The position numbers and the translations under genes are program-made. Positions 45,718 to 54,719 of a stretch of DNA of 64,000 bases are shown piece after piece. The stretch covers positions 240,055 to 304,054 of the forward strand of contig JAGHZQ010000047.1 of assembly GCA_017746715.1 (NCBI GenBank), read 5' to 3'. Position 1 is the stretch's first letter, and each line of letters opens with the position of its first letter. The stretch comes from Cyanobacteria bacterium SBLK. Lineage in GTDB: Bacteria; Cyanobacteriota; Cyanobacteriia; Cyanobacteriales; Spirulinaceae. Under the pieces are notes generated by a model. That model was not told the DNA's origin. It was given only the letters and a program-made list of their open reading frames with translations, and made no database searches.

Positions 45718-46416
45718 ATGAGTCAATCAATTTCCGCACAGTTGCCGTCAGCACAGTTGCCGTCAGCACAATGGTCTTCTACACGATCGCAAATTGAGGT
45801 TGCAGAGCCTCAAACTCTGGTGTCTCTGGATAAAATTCCCAACTACGATCTAATTTTACGCTGCCAAAGCGGCCCGAAGCCAGAACGTGCCGCTTTTGCC
45901 GAACTCTTGCGCCGCTATCAATCCCACGTCGAGAAGATTCTCTATCATCTCGCCCCCGATTGGCAAGATCGCTCGGATTTAGCTCAAGAAGTTTGGATTC
46001 GCGTCTATCGCAATATTCAGCGTCTTAAGGATCCCCTCAAGTTTAAAGGATGGTTGAGTCGGATTGCCACGAATTTGTTCTATGACGAACTTCGCAAGCG
46101 CAAGCGCGTGGCCTCGCCGCTATCGTTAGATGCACCCCGCAAGACGGGAGATGGGGAAATGCAGTGGGAATTACCCTCTGATGCTCCCAGTCCGGATGAC
46201 AACCTGACCACTCGCGAGTTTTACGAACAGTTGCAAGGGGCCATTGCGGACTTGCCCGAGGCATTTCGCACCACCATCGTCTTGCGAGAAATTCAAGGTC
46301 TGGCCTACGAAGAAATTGCCGAAATTACGGGGGTTTCCCTAGGAACGGTAAAATCGAGAATCGCTCGCGCTCGAGGTAAGCTGCAAGAGCAATTACAGCC
46401 TTATTTGGATACCTGA
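45718..46416 (+). CDS. ECF-type sigma-70 factor (SigG-like)
   Basis: 232 residues. Region 2 (YQSHVEKILYHLAPDWQDRSDLAQEVWIRVYRNI and LKFKGWLSRIATNLFYDELRKRKR) and region 4 (LPEAFRTTIVLREIQGLAYEEIAEITGVSLGTVKSRIARARGKL) are complete. The first residues carry a 5-residue duplication, QLPSA. It is followed by a membrane anti-sigma-like gene, so it is likely released by an envelope signal. Confidence 0.85.
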   Translation: MSQSISAQLPSAQLPSAQWSSTRSQIEVAEPQTLVSLDKIPNYDLILRCQSGPKPERAAFAELLRRYQSHVEKILYHLAPDWQDRSDLAQEVWIRVYRNIQRLKDPLKFKGWLSRIATNLFYDELRKRKRVASPLSLDAPRKTGDGEMQWELPSDAPSPDDNLTTREFYEQLQGAIADLPEAFRTTIVLREIQGLAYEEIAEITGVSLGTVKSRIARARGKLQEQLQPYLDT

Positions 46417-46527
46417 ATGCCTCCCGTCGAGCGGTTTTTTCGGATGGTTCTCTCAGTGCGATCGCGCTCGTAAGAAACTTGCTACAATTACCGATGGTGA
46501 CAAAAAATTCATTCTTGAGGGAGAGAA

Positions 46528-47121
46528 ATGCACGCACGCGAGAATGACCTAAACCAACAACCCAATCGAGAAATCGAAAATCGGAAAACTGATATGAAGG
46601 TGCAACGCCACGAGAGCGATCGCGATCGCTTCGAACTCCTCAGCGCTTATTTTGATGGAGAAATTACGCCCCGCGAACGCCGACAAGTTCAACAATGGTT
46701 GGATAGCGATACCGAGGTGCAATGTCTCTATCGCCGACTGCTCAAACTCCGTCAGGGCATCCAAGGATTGCCCGTTCCCGCTACAACGCGTTCGACAGCG
46801 GAAGTTACGGCTAATGTTTTGCGGACAATCGAACGCCGACGGATTCGCCGTTTGGCAATTTTGGGCGGGGGGGCGATCGCGGCAGCAATGGTGGCAGCGG
46901 TGTCTTTGTTTCTGCCGGGAGACGCGGGATTCGCACCGCGCATGGCTCGCACTCCCGAATCTCAAAATTCTCTCTCTAGCGAGATGCCAGATGAGGCGCT
47001 ATTGGTCGCTCTCGATCGCCCGGTCGTGAGCATTCCCCCAGCAACGGATACCCTGACCATCCCTCTCGATCGCCCGGTGGTGGAAATCCCCAAAGCTGCT
47101 GCGATCTCCCCTAAGAATTAG
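46528..47121 (+). CDS. Membrane anti-sigma factor-like protein
   Basis: 197 residues. The N-terminal cytosolic part has RFELLSAYFDGEITPRERRQVQQWL, an anti-sigma (RseA-type) fold, without a zinc-binding HxxxCxxC set. A membrane helix spans about 109-129 (AILGGGAIAAAMVAAVSLFL). The outer tail has a repeated ALDRPVV...LDRPVV motif. It probably binds the preceding ECF sigma. An upstream region of 111 bases separates them. Its 3' end overlaps the convergent gene's end by eleven bases. Confidence 0.75.
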   Translation: MHARENDLNQQPNREIENRKTDMKVQRHESDRDRFELLSAYFDGEITPRERRQVQQWLDSDTEVQCLYRRLLKLRQGIQGLPVPATTRSTAEVTANVLRTIERRRIRRLAILGGGAIAAAMVAAVSLFLPGDAGFAPRMARTPESQNSLSSEMPDEALLVALDRPVVSIPPATDTLTIPLDRPVVEIPKAAAISPKN

Positions 47122-47527
47122 GGACGGAATTGCTTGCGTTTTGCCAACAGCCAGAAGGAATCGAGCGACCGCCGAGTTTTTCGATTTTCTCCCGTTCCAT
47201 CAAGTATGCCCAAGCAGTTCCCAAGAGTTCTCCTGAAGGATGATAGATTGAGATTTCTTGGCGTTGGTATTCATTTTCTTCTCTCCTTCGACCCGGCTCG
47301 TATTCTTCCAAACGATCCAGAGATTGCAACACCTCTGGATCGTTAAATTTTAATAGCGCTCCCCAGACTTTTTCCCGTCCGGGGGTCATAGCGGGATAGC
47401 CGAGGGAAAGAGCGTACAAGTCTCCCAAGGCATAAGCGGGAAAAGCAGCGATCGCTTTTCCTTGACAATAGCCACGATAATTCACTTCTCCGGGTTTGAG
47501 AGTCCCGTAAACAAAAACTGCGAACAT
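47111..47527 (-). CDS. Gamma-glutamylcyclotransferase family protein
   Basis: 138 residues. The family's N-terminal Y-G-T-L-K-P-G motif (FVYGTLKPGEVNY) and the acidic DRLEEYEPG segment with the catalytic Glu are present. These enzymes open or close gamma-glutamyl amides. It converges with the anti-sigma gene and is divergent from the sigma-like gene at 47606. Confidence 0.85.
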   Translation of the reverse strand: MFAVFVYGTLKPGEVNYRGYCQGKAIAAFPAYALGDLYALSLGYPAMTPGREKVWGALLKFNDPEVLQSLDRLEEYEPGRRREENEYQRQEISIYHPSGELLGTAWAYLMEREKIEKLGGRSIPSGCWQNASNSVPNS

Positions 47528-47605
47528 TATTTTCGAGAGGTGGACAACTTTCTAATACGATTACAATAGAAAAAGAAAAATGGCGTGCAGTAGTAGTTAG
47601 AGATC

Positions 47606-48271
47606 GTGCAAACCCAGAGATTTTCCGAGTGCAATCATTCCCTTGTCAAATCCCTCTTTCGCTATAGCGATCGCGATTTGTTGACTTTGTTTCAGCGTCA
47701 TCCGGAACAGGGCAAGTATTTTGTTGCTATTTTTTGCCGCTACAGTCCCATCGTTTATACCCTCATCGCTCATTCTGCGCGATCGCCAGTACAAGGAGAT
47801 TATCTGTTTGCCCTGACTTGGCGACATATTTTTTATGAGATGCGAGGGCTGGAATTGCGCGATCGCAATAAACGGGAGTCGAGTTCGTTTCAAAATTGGC
47901 TGATTAATATTACAGCAATTTGCATTAATCAAGCCAATCTGCCCCCCGTCGAATCGATTAATTACAATCTGCAAGCTGCGTCGCCCCCTCTATGGTGCTA
48001 TCTCGAACAATCTCTCGATATTCTCCCCCCCATTGCTCGCTTGATTCTAGTGATGTCGAAAACTTTTCGCTGGAGTCCCACGCGCATTGCTGCCTATTTG
48101 CAAGCGGAAGGGGAAGAAATGACTCCTACCCTCGTTCAAGAACAGCTCGCTCGAGGGTGTCGGTTACTCGAAACCAATTTACCGGAGGATATCCGGGAAA
48201 TCTATCTGGGAGAATCGGAGGATGTTGAGGAGACCGAGTCGGCACTTGTGAGTAGCGATTCGGCTGGATAG
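47606..48271 (+). CDS. Divergent sigma-factor-like protein
   Basis: 221 residues from GTG 47606. The first half (YSDRDLLTLFQRHPEQGKYFVAIFCRYSPIVYTLIAHSAR) resembles sigma region 2, and the second half (LDILPPIARLILVMSKTFRWSPTRIAAYL, then EQLARGCRLLETNLP) resembles region 4, but both differ from ordinary ECF factors. It may be a divergent sigma factor specific to cyanobacteria. It has a Glu-rich C-terminal tail. No anti-sigma gene is adjacent. Confidence 0.5.
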   Translation: MQTQRFSECNHSLVKSLFRYSDRDLLTLFQRHPEQGKYFVAIFCRYSPIVYTLIAHSARSPVQGDYLFALTWRHIFYEMRGLELRDRNKRESSSFQNWLINITAICINQANLPPVESINYNLQAASPPLWCYLEQSLDILPPIARLILVMSKTFRWSPTRIAAYLQAEGEEMTPTLVQEQLARGCRLLETNLPEDIREIYLGESEDVEETESALVSSDSAG

Positions 48272-48435
48272 GAGTGGGGGGAGATGGGGAAGTGGGGGGA
48301 GATAGGGAAGCAGGGGATAATTATTTTGAGACAAGATTTAAGAAAATTTTTTTGACATTCTTCCTAAAACGGGAAAAATGTTTTATAATAAAAATGTTGA
48401 ATAAAAAATCAAGTAAACCTCTAAATCTTAAAGTC

Positions 48436-48702
48436 ATGATTAAACATTATATCCTCAGCCTCGATCCAAATGCGAAACATCCTTGGGATCGCTGCGTTTT
48501 GCGAGATCCGATTACGGGAGAACGTCCGGAATTGTTGGAGGCGATCGCAGATGGTGCGGGAAATCAAGCCGGTTCTTATTTAATTGCTGTTAATGTCGAA
48601 GTAACCGTCTTGGAAAAAACCTCTGCTGCGTTGAAAAAGCCTTCTGAGTCAGCGATTGCGCCTTTTCCTCCCACTAAGCCAGAAACGATGAAAGCCTCTT
48701 AG
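48436..48702 (+). CDS. Small conserved hypothetical protein
   Basis: 88 residues from ATG 48436 (ATG 48394 would add 14). MIKHYILSLDPNAKHPWDRCVLRDPITGERPELLEAIADGAG (in part) is a compact fold with DRCVLRDP, then a strand YLIAVNVEVTVLE and a Pro-rich tail. Function unknown. A G-rich tandem repeat lies 140-165 bases upstream. Confidence 0.5.
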   Translation: MIKHYILSLDPNAKHPWDRCVLRDPITGERPELLEAIADGAGNQAGSYLIAVNVEVTVLEKTSAALKKPSESAIAPFPPTKPETMKAS

Positions 48703-48765
48703 TCGTTCTAAAATAACGTACTTTCAGTTTCTCTTGAGGAGGAACTGTTTTTTATGGGATTGCGT

Positions 48766-49182
48766 CTAACGCAAAACCCGAATAAATTCCAAAGGCAAGC
48801 CATCGCGATCGCGAATAAAAGCGACCTCGTAAACGCGATCGCCGATCGCCTGCTGTTCTGGTTCTAATAGCACTTCAATCGGTTCCTCTCCGGCTCTCTG
48901 CAACCTTTCCCGAAATGCTCCCAACCAAGTCGGCAAATCGGGAGCGAGTTCCGTTAAATCGAAAGAGAGATGATAATACCCCACATAATGTTCGTCTCCA
49001 AAGGCATCGGCGGCGGGTTTGGGTTCGGGAATTTGAATGAGTTCGATGCGTCCTCCCAAACCTTCCAGCCAACAAGCCAGCGTATAACCCGTCGTAAAGC
49101 GTTCTGTTACCGTAAAGCCCAATTGTTCGTAAAAGGCGATCGCGGCATAAATATCCGCAGTACGAATCGAAGCATGGTGCAT
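48766..49182 (-). CDS. VOC-family (glyoxalase/bleomycin-resistance fold) protein
   Basis: 138 residues with one beta-alpha-beta-beta-beta module and a second: HHASIRTADIYAAIAFYEQLGFTV, then RIELIQIPEP and YYHLSFDLTEL, ending in DPLGLPLEFIR-like residues (DRDGLPLEFIRV). Metal ligand residues (His near the N-terminus, Glu at the end) are present. Function unknown. Confidence 0.75.
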   Translation of the reverse strand: MHHASIRTADIYAAIAFYEQLGFTVTERFTTGYTLACWLEGLGGRIELIQIPEPKPAADAFGDEHYVGYYHLSFDLTELAPDLPTWLGAFRERLQRAGEEPIEVLLEPEQQAIGDRVYEVAFIRDRDGLPLEFIRVLR

Positions 49183-49288
49183 ATTTGTTGTTGGCTTGCC
49201 ACGAGCAACGCCGAAGTGTTATTTGTGATTAGTTATTTAGCTTCGTCTACTCAAATCAACGAATGGGTTGTTAGTTGTTGAGTCTCTT

Positions 49289-49801
49289 CTACTCAAATAA
49301 ACGAAAGTAGGGGTAGCGGGTGGGCATTCCGGGTTCTTTCTCTAGGGAAAAATTAATGATTTCCCAGCGCGGATCGTCTGAAGATTCGGGGCTAAAAGAG
49401 ACGGGTAAGCCATATAAACGAGGGATTTTGGCTTCCGTGGCGTTATTGCGCCAGGGGGTACTGCGTTCGAGATAGGCGCTGACCAATTCTTTGTAACGAT
49501 TGGCAATCACCACCTTCGTTGCTTTAAAACCTTGGGTGTAGAGGCGATCGAGGGCTTCGTGAATTTCAAAGCGAATGCCATCGGGATGAGTGTGCTGGCG
49601 ATACCATTCTCCCTGCCACTGTCGCCAATGCCGTCCCGATTGTAAATGAACCAGTTCGCCAGTTTTGGGGTCTGCCTCAAACGCACCGTGACGGGGGCAA
49701 AGATAAGTATCTGTCAGCGTCAGTGCGGGAATGGCTTGACGACAATGGGGGCATTTTATCTCCGCGCCAAAGATGGGATACTGTAAAGCATGATCGATCA
49801 T
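49289..49801 (-). CDS. Cyanobacterial TIGR02652-type protein
   Basis: 170 residues. A zinc ribbon (KCPHCRQAIPALTLTDTYLCPRHG) is followed by a body with HRWRQW-like and WYRQHTHPDGIRFEIHEALDRLY, and RYKELVSAYLERSTPW. This is the pattern I recall for a family conserved in cyanobacteria and of unknown function. Confidence 0.65.
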   Translation of the reverse strand: MIDHALQYPIFGAEIKCPHCRQAIPALTLTDTYLCPRHGAFEADPKTGELVHLQSGRHWRQWQGEWYRQHTHPDGIRFEIHEALDRLYTQGFKATKVVIANRYKELVSAYLERSTPWRNNATEAKIPRLYGLPVSFSPESSDDPRWEIINFSLEKEPGMPTRYPYFRLFE

Positions 49802-49984
49802 AGGGCATCTCTAGATGTCATTTGGGCAGGTAAGCCTTAATTTTAACCAATTCCAAGGGGGATAGCGTGGTTTCATTATAATAACCTCCATGCAAAACCC
49901 GCGTTTTTCTAATCTAGAGGAGTAGCAAAATTTTGGCTTCTCAAAGCGCCAAGCAATTTGCGATCGCCATCTTCAACAACAAAA

Positions 49985-50512
49985 ATGAAAGAGATTCCTA
50001 CTAACTTGCCAACTCCGGATACTTCCTTAGCTGCATTTATCGCACCCGGTGCGACGGTTATCGGGGGCGTTCTCTTAAAAGAGGGCGCGAATATTTGGTA
50101 TGGTGCGGTAGTGCGAGGAGATGTGGAGCGGATTGAAATCGGGGCTCATACTAACGTGCAAGATGGAGCAATTCTCCACGGCGATCCCGGCAAGCCGACA
50201 ATTTTAGAAGATTATGTCACCATCGGACATCGAGCGGTCATTCATTCGGCGATCGTGGAAAGGGGTTGCTTAATCGGTATTGGCGCGATCGTTTTGGATG
50301 GCGTGCGGGTGGGGGAAGGGAGTATTATCGGGGCGGGATCCGTCGTCACTAAAGATGTGCCGCCGCGATCGCTCGTCGTTGGAGTCCCCGGAAAAAAGGT
50401 GCGGGACATTTCCGACGAACAAGCGGCCGAACTTATCGAACACGCCCAAAACTATGAAAAACTGGCTCTCGTCCACGCTCGAGACAGTCACCCGTCACCC
50501 GCCATCAGTTAG
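49985..50512 (+). CDS. Gamma-class carbonic anhydrase-like (YrdA/CaiE) protein
   Basis: 175 residues from ATG 49985 (TTG 49958 is an earlier in-frame option). Left-handed beta-helix hexapeptide repeats are visible, and the metal-binding histidines are in ILHGDPG and [15 protein letters not shown]-terminal helix packs against the beta helix. The enzyme may hydrate CO2; activity is unproven in many members. The cyanobacterial CO2-concentrating role is inference. Confidence 0.8.
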   Translation: MKEIPTNLPTPDTSLAAFIAPGATVIGGVLLKEGANIWYGAVVRGDVERIEIGAHTNVQDGAILHGDPGKPTILEDYVTIGHRAVIHSAIVERGCLIGIGAIVLDGVRVGEGSIIGAGSVVTKDVPPRSLVVGVPGKKVRDISDEQAAELIEHAQNYEKLALVHARDSHPSPAIS

Positions 50513-50838
50513 AAAGAACGCCAGCTTCGATAAGCTCTTCTAATCTCTTCGGGAATATGAGGCCATATTTCTTCGGTGGAACATCCTAATTTTTTTGATA
50601 GTTTAGTGAGGTTGTCGTCAAGCTCTCGAGGGTCGTCAGAAATATAGGCGATAACATTGCCTAATTCTCCCTCAGTTACTTTACAGAGTTGACTGAGGGT
50701 TTCAAAGCCAATCCCTTTGGCCTTTCCCTGTTCGAGTTTGCCGATGAGTTGTTGAGAGCGATCGCTTAACCTTGCGACTTGTTCTTGGGTTAAGTTACAG
50801 TTGCGGCGGGAAATGGATAGTACGACAATGATAGGCAT
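50509..50838 (-). CDS. XRE-family HTH regulator
   Basis: 109 residues. The N-terminal HTH reads [46 protein letters not shown] (in part), a Cro/C1-type domain; the C-terminal half is helical and acidic. The gene's 3' end overlaps the end of the carbonic-anhydrase-like gene by four bases. It is divergent from the regulator at 51003 across a 164-bp gap. Confidence 0.75.
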   Translation of the reverse strand: MPIIVVLSISRRNCNLTQEQVARLSDRSQQLIGKLEQGKAKGIGFETLSQLCKVTEGELGNVIAYISDDPRELDDNLTKLSKKLGCSTEEIWPHIPEEIRRAYRSWRSF

Positions 50839-51002
50839 TCTAGTGATTCCTGTAGAATGGAGCAGTAAAGCAGTAAAGGAGATCGAGAAGTTATCTTCAC
50901 GTACATTATTTTACAAAAAGATGAAATTTTACCTAATCCATTGTATTTTTTTAATAAATTGGGTAATATGAGTACAAATTGATGAAATAGGGATTCGGAA
51001 AA

Positions 51003-51671
51003 ATGGTTGAAGACAACGGCAAAAGCTCGATGAAGGAAGAATTTACGACTGCTCTCGTGGAGTGGCTCGATTTTGTGCGCGGAGAAACGAGCGAACTTCA
51101 ATTTGAAAAAGATATCGGTTTGGCACGCAATTCTATTCGCAATATGCGAGAGGGAAAAGTACCCGGAGCGGAAAAGCTCGCTCAAATCAAGCGAGGAACG
51201 GGGGTTGCTTGGGAAACGCTGGGTTCTCTTCTCGAAGCGTCTTTTATCGAGGAAACGGATGAGGAACTGCCAAAAGAGCGCTATTTAAGAAATGTGAATT
51301 CTTACGATCTCCTGATTAAGTTGGTTGAAGATATGGAGATTGTTAAATTTCAGATCGAAAAAATAGCAGCAGCTCAGAGACCCCATCAGTATATGAAGAT
51401 GGTTGCGGAATGTTTGGCGGAAAAAACCAAGGAGGAGATTAAGGCAAGGTTCGATTTTCTCCGCATTCCTGAAGATGAAATGGATTGGGAGACTTTTCAG
51501 GCGATCGCGGCCAATCGACAATATCCTCAAAGTAAAAGACAATTCGATCTCATTCGCGTCCTTGTCGATGATGATACTCCACCAAAATATTCGGTGATGG
51601 AATGGTTTACGGCCTTTTTTGCTCTTGTCGTGTCCGAGCCGAGTTTGGATTCTCGGATTCTCTCTTTTTAG
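51003..51671 (+). CDS. HTH-type regulator-like protein
   Basis: 222 residues. An N-terminal HTH (LQFEKDIGLARNSIRNMREGKVPGAEKLAQIKRGTG) resembles the Cro/C1 fold. It is followed by a helical domain and a C-terminal region with DWETFQAIAANRQYPQSKRQFDLIRVL. Possibly a repressor of its divergent neighbour. The AT-rich 164-bp region between the two should hold their operators. Confidence 0.6.
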   Translation: MVEDNGKSSMKEEFTTALVEWLDFVRGETSELQFEKDIGLARNSIRNMREGKVPGAEKLAQIKRGTGVAWETLGSLLEASFIEETDEELPKERYLRNVNSYDLLIKLVEDMEIVKFQIEKIAAAQRPHQYMKMVAECLAEKTKEEIKARFDFLRIPEDEMDWETFQAIAANRQYPQSKRQFDLIRVLVDDDTPPKYSVMEWFTAFFALVVSEPSLDSRILSF

Positions 51672-51682
51672 TTGGGGGAAAA

Positions 51683-52660
51683 GGATTATTTTTTTTCCAA
51701 AATTTCTCCCTCGCTCAATCTACAAACCGTCGGGTTTCCTCCATCATTAAGTCAATCCCCAATCGTGCCTCAACACCCAAAAATTCGACTTTTTTAATAT
51801 CTGAAACAAAGTTCATTTCTTTTCTTCTCCAGAAGAGGCCATCTTTATAATAGTTCATAGCTTTGAACTCATAGTTCGTCAATTTCCCATCTAGTCGAAG
51901 TAGCCGATCTCTTGACTCCAACTCATCTGGGTAGGTTAAAGGAGACAAGTCTTTGCCGATAAACTCTTGAGGCATTTTTTGATTTGCCAATAATGCAGCC
52001 GGATTAGCAAATAAAATGGATTGATCCTGCATCGCAATGATATATACAGGATGTTCGGATTCATAGTAGCTTTGTAAATCAAATTCTAGTTTCTTCGTCA
52101 TGGCTTGCATAAGAAAATAAAAGTTAGTTAATATACGAACCGGGTGATTTCTAAAGGAAATTCGGAAACAAGGATTATTTGTTCTCCAAAATATTTCTCT
52201 CAATCAATCTACAAATCTTCGGGTTTCTTCCGCCAGATAATCAATCCCCAATTGTGCTTCAACACCCAAAAATTCGACTTTTTTAATATCTGAAACAAAG
52301 TTCATTTCTTTCCTTCTCCATAAAATGCCATCTCTATAATAGTTTAAGGCTTTGAACTCATAATGTGTCAATTTCCCATCTAGTCGAAGTAGTCGATCCC
52401 TTGCCTCCAACTCATCGGGGTAGCTTAGAGGTGAAAAATCTTTACCCAGAAACTCTTGAGGCATTTTTTGATTTGCCAATAATGCAGCCGGATTAGCAAA
52501 TAAAAGGGATCGATCCTGCATCGAAACGATATATACGGGATGCTCGGATTCATAGTAGCTTTGTAAATCAAACTCTAGTTTCTTCGTCATGGCTTGCATA
52601 AGAAAATAAAAGTTAGTTAATGTACGAACCGGATGATTTCTCAAGGAAATTGAAACTTCC
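51683..52660. repeat. Tandem duplication of about 489 bp
   Basis: The downstream 3' part of the PAS-type gene with its trailing DNA is repeated once: GGATTATT...TCAATCTACAAA at 51683-51726 reappears at 52172-52215, and the stop codons lie 489 bases apart (51715 and 52204). The two copies differ by scattered substitutions. Confidence 0.75.
51715..52110 (-). pseudogene. Truncated copy of the adjacent PAS-type gene
   Basis: From ATG 52110 the frame gives 131 residues that match residues 101-233 of the gene at 52204-52905 over their whole length, with about a dozen differences. The N-terminal half is missing: reading upstream, homology stops near residue -13 at a duplication junction and the remaining frame opens only from TTG 52203. 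It could be a functional short version of the PAS domain, but has lost its own promoter side. Confidence 0.6.
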
Positions 52661-52905
52661 GATAGAGTTAAGGCTTCCATTACGGCACCAATATTATAAT
52701 AATGGGCATCAATCCGCTCGGCAATCTCTAGACTCGTACAATTGATGTTGATACCCACAGCAACTCGATACACGTATAAGTTCATGGGCGTGACATCAAT
52801 ATTGATTAAATTTGCATACAGTCCTTCATAGAGATCGGGAAGATCGCATAAACGAATAAACTGTTGAATTAGAGGTTGAAACAATAAAGGCTCGAAAGAT
52901 GACAT
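52204..52905 (-). CDS. PAS-type domain protein
   Basis: 233 residues. An N-terminal helical region (about 1-85) precedes a PAS-like fold: EHPVYIVSMQDRSLLFANPAALLANQKM, then DELEARDRLLRLDGKLTHYEFKALNYY and ILWRRKEMNFVSDIKKVEF (in part). The ligand is unknown. No output domain is present, so it probably works with other proteins. GGGAGAAAG precedes the ATG. A truncated copy lies immediately downstream. Confidence 0.6.
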   Translation of the reverse strand: MSSFEPLLFQPLIQQFIRLCDLPDLYEGLYANLINIDVTPMNLYVYRVAVGININCTSLEIAERIDAHYYNIGAVMEALTLSEVSISLRNHPVRTLTNFYFLMQAMTKKLEFDLQSYYESEHPVYIVSMQDRSLLFANPAALLANQKMPQEFLGKDFSPLSYPDELEARDRLLRLDGKLTHYEFKALNYYRDGILWRRKEMNFVSDIKKVEFLGVEAQLGIDYLAEETRRFVD

Positions 52906-53122
52906 TTCTTTCTCCCAAGAGAACTCAGAGCGAACTATTTCCGAATATATTCCTCTTACATTATTTTCTCATTTCGTGAGATTTAGAAGAGAAATATATT
53001 AAAGCCAATCTTAAGAGTAGTTTTTCTGTCTGAATTTGTCAAGAAAATATTGGTTTTTCTCGATAGTAATTAAAAGCAATATTTTTGTGTTCAATTAAAA
53101 TAAATATTTAAATCCATAGCGA
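52906..53122. other. AT-rich intergenic region upstream of the PAS-type gene
   Basis: No gene seen. It should hold the promoter for the leftward PAS-type gene. Two MITEs follow to the right. Confidence 0.5.
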
Positions 53123-53197
53123 GTAGGTTGGGTTAGCGACAGCGTAACCCAACACAAGCATTAATATTGTTGGGTTTCGTTCCTTAACCCAACCTAC
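53123..53197. mobile_element. Palindromic repeat GTAGGTTGGGTT...AACCCAACCTAC
   Basis: 75 bases with 12-bp exact inverted ends, of a family very common in filamentous cyanobacteria. No coding capacity. Confidence 0.8.
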
Positions 53198-53225
53198 AGT
53201 ACTGTAGTTTAAAGGTGAAGGAATT

Positions 53226-53376
53226 CATTGGTATCAACTTAGCCCCACCAAGAACTCAAGTTCTTGGCTCATAGCTCAAGCAGGCTGAAGCCAGCTAAAC
53301 CGAAAGAAACCTTAACCTGCTTTAGCGGGTTTAAGCTATAAGCCTAGGGTTTGAACCTAGGAAGTTGATATCAATG
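53226..53376. mobile_element. Second copy of the znu-operon MITE, opposite orientation
   Basis: CATTGGTATCAACTTA and AAGTTGATATCAATG ends match those of the element at 27836-28047, and the internal TTGGCTCATAGCTCAAGCAGG and GGCTGAAGCC segments are the reverse complement of its interior. Nine flanking bases are GAAGGAATT on the left and GAAGGCATT on the right (8 of 9). It lies 15 bases from the 3' end of the following gene. Confidence 0.75.
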
Positions 53377-53391
53377 GAAGGCATTGCGCCC

Positions 53392-54429
53392 CTACTCTTT
53401 TATCGCTTTTGCGAGCCAATCGCTGACAGTTTCTTGATTTTCTTCAATCCACTCCTCTGCATGGCGTACAATATCTTCTTGCGAGTTTTCTCCCTCTCGT
53501 ACTCGTAAGTTTTGAGCGTTAATATCTTCAATTGGAATCTCGATCAGTTCAAATAACTTTTTCGCGGCAGGATTGGCATTAAGAAACTCTTTATTTGCAA
53601 CAATTCTGATGCGATCGATCGCAAAACCGAGGTTTTTCCCTTCAACAGTGCTGTCTTTTTCGGAGATATCTCCTTGCTCTTCCGGGAGGTCTGTATAGGG
53701 AACTTCGAGCCAGATAGTATCTTCACCGGGTTTCAAGACTTGTGCGAGCCACATCGGAGTCCAAGTGTAAAATAATATGGGTTCTCCTTGTTCGTAGCGA
53801 GTAATTGTATCGGCAATTAACAGTCCATACATTCCTTGATCGTGTTCTACAGTCTCTCGCAAACCGTAAGCATCTAAATGATGTTCGATAACTAACTCGC
53901 AACCCCAACCCGGAGGACAGCCCGTAAAATTAGCTTTTCCATTGCGATCGCTGTCGAAGAGTTTGGCAATTTCAGGATCTTTAAGTTGGTCTATATGGGT
54001 AATATTATGCTCTTCTGCTGTTTTTTTATCAATTTGATATCCTTGTATCGTATTATCCACCAGAACGCCGACTTTTTCTAATTTCTCATCACCCCCACTA
54101 TTTTCATAAAACTCGGCAAAGACTTTATCCCACGCAATTGCTGTAAAATCTACATTTCTTTGAGCGATGGCGAGGAAAGCAAGCGGTGCGGATATCACTT
54201 CTTCTGGTTCTTCGATTTCGTAGCCTAACTTTTCTAAAAGTTCGTTAACGACTGCGGTTTGAAATTGTTCTTCTATCACATTAACATGAATGCCTTGTAC
54301 GGTTTTTCCTTCACCGGGAAGTTCTATTGAGGAGGAAGAGGATGTTTCGGTGTTAGGCGTCGATCGCTCGCAAGCGATCGCTCCTGATAGTAAAGCAGCA
54401 AAGAGAATTGTGAGTGGGAGAGGCTTCAT
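53392..54429 (-). CDS. Glycine betaine/proline-type ABC binding protein (ProX/OpuAC-like)
   Basis: 345 residues. A lipoprotein signal ends at Cys20 (AIACERS). The mature part reads VHVNVIEEQFQTAVVNELLEKLGY-like, then TGCPPGWGCELVIEHHLDAYGL and FYTWTPMWLAQVLKPGEDTIWLEVPYT (in part), as in OpuAC/ProX proteins; the aromatic WTPMW-type residues form the quaternary-ammonium cage. No permease or ATPase lies beside it, so, like the protein at 4959, it is an orphan. Confidence 0.75.
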   Translation of the reverse strand: MKPLPLTILFAALLSGAIACERSTPNTETSSSSSIELPGEGKTVQGIHVNVIEEQFQTAVVNELLEKLGYEIEEPEEVISAPLAFLAIAQRNVDFTAIAWDKVFAEFYENSGGDEKLEKVGVLVDNTIQGYQIDKKTAEEHNITHIDQLKDPEIAKLFDSDRNGKANFTGCPPGWGCELVIEHHLDAYGLRETVEHDQGMYGLLIADTITRYEQGEPILFYTWTPMWLAQVLKPGEDTIWLEVPYTDLPEEQGDISEKDSTVEGKNLGFAIDRIRIVANKEFLNANPAAKKLFELIEIPIEDINAQNLRVREGENSQEDIVRHAEEWIEENQETVSDWLAKAIKE

Positions 54430-54719
54430 TATTAGAACGACGATTTCGATTTACAGAGTATATTCTTCTAACTTACTATCTCTTGTCAACCTTTAGAGAG
54501 GGAAACTGTAAAAATACTACCGAAGATGGTAAGTAATGGGAGAAACTCACAATTTTTTCTGAATGGCTAAGATGGAATTAGCTTGAGGATTGAACGCGAG
54601 CGATCGCCCTCGATCCCTGTCAATCAATGCGGTTATATGTCATTTGAGACTCGGGGGGTTGGCGTAAGACGAGGGATAATTGATAATTGATAATTGATAA
54701 TTGATAATTGATAATTGAT
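54430..54719. repeat. Intergenic region ending in a TGATAAT heptamer array
   Basis: About 290 bases without a gene. The last 45 (54675-54719) are six copies of TGATAAT that run directly into the ATG of the next gene. Confidence 0.7.
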
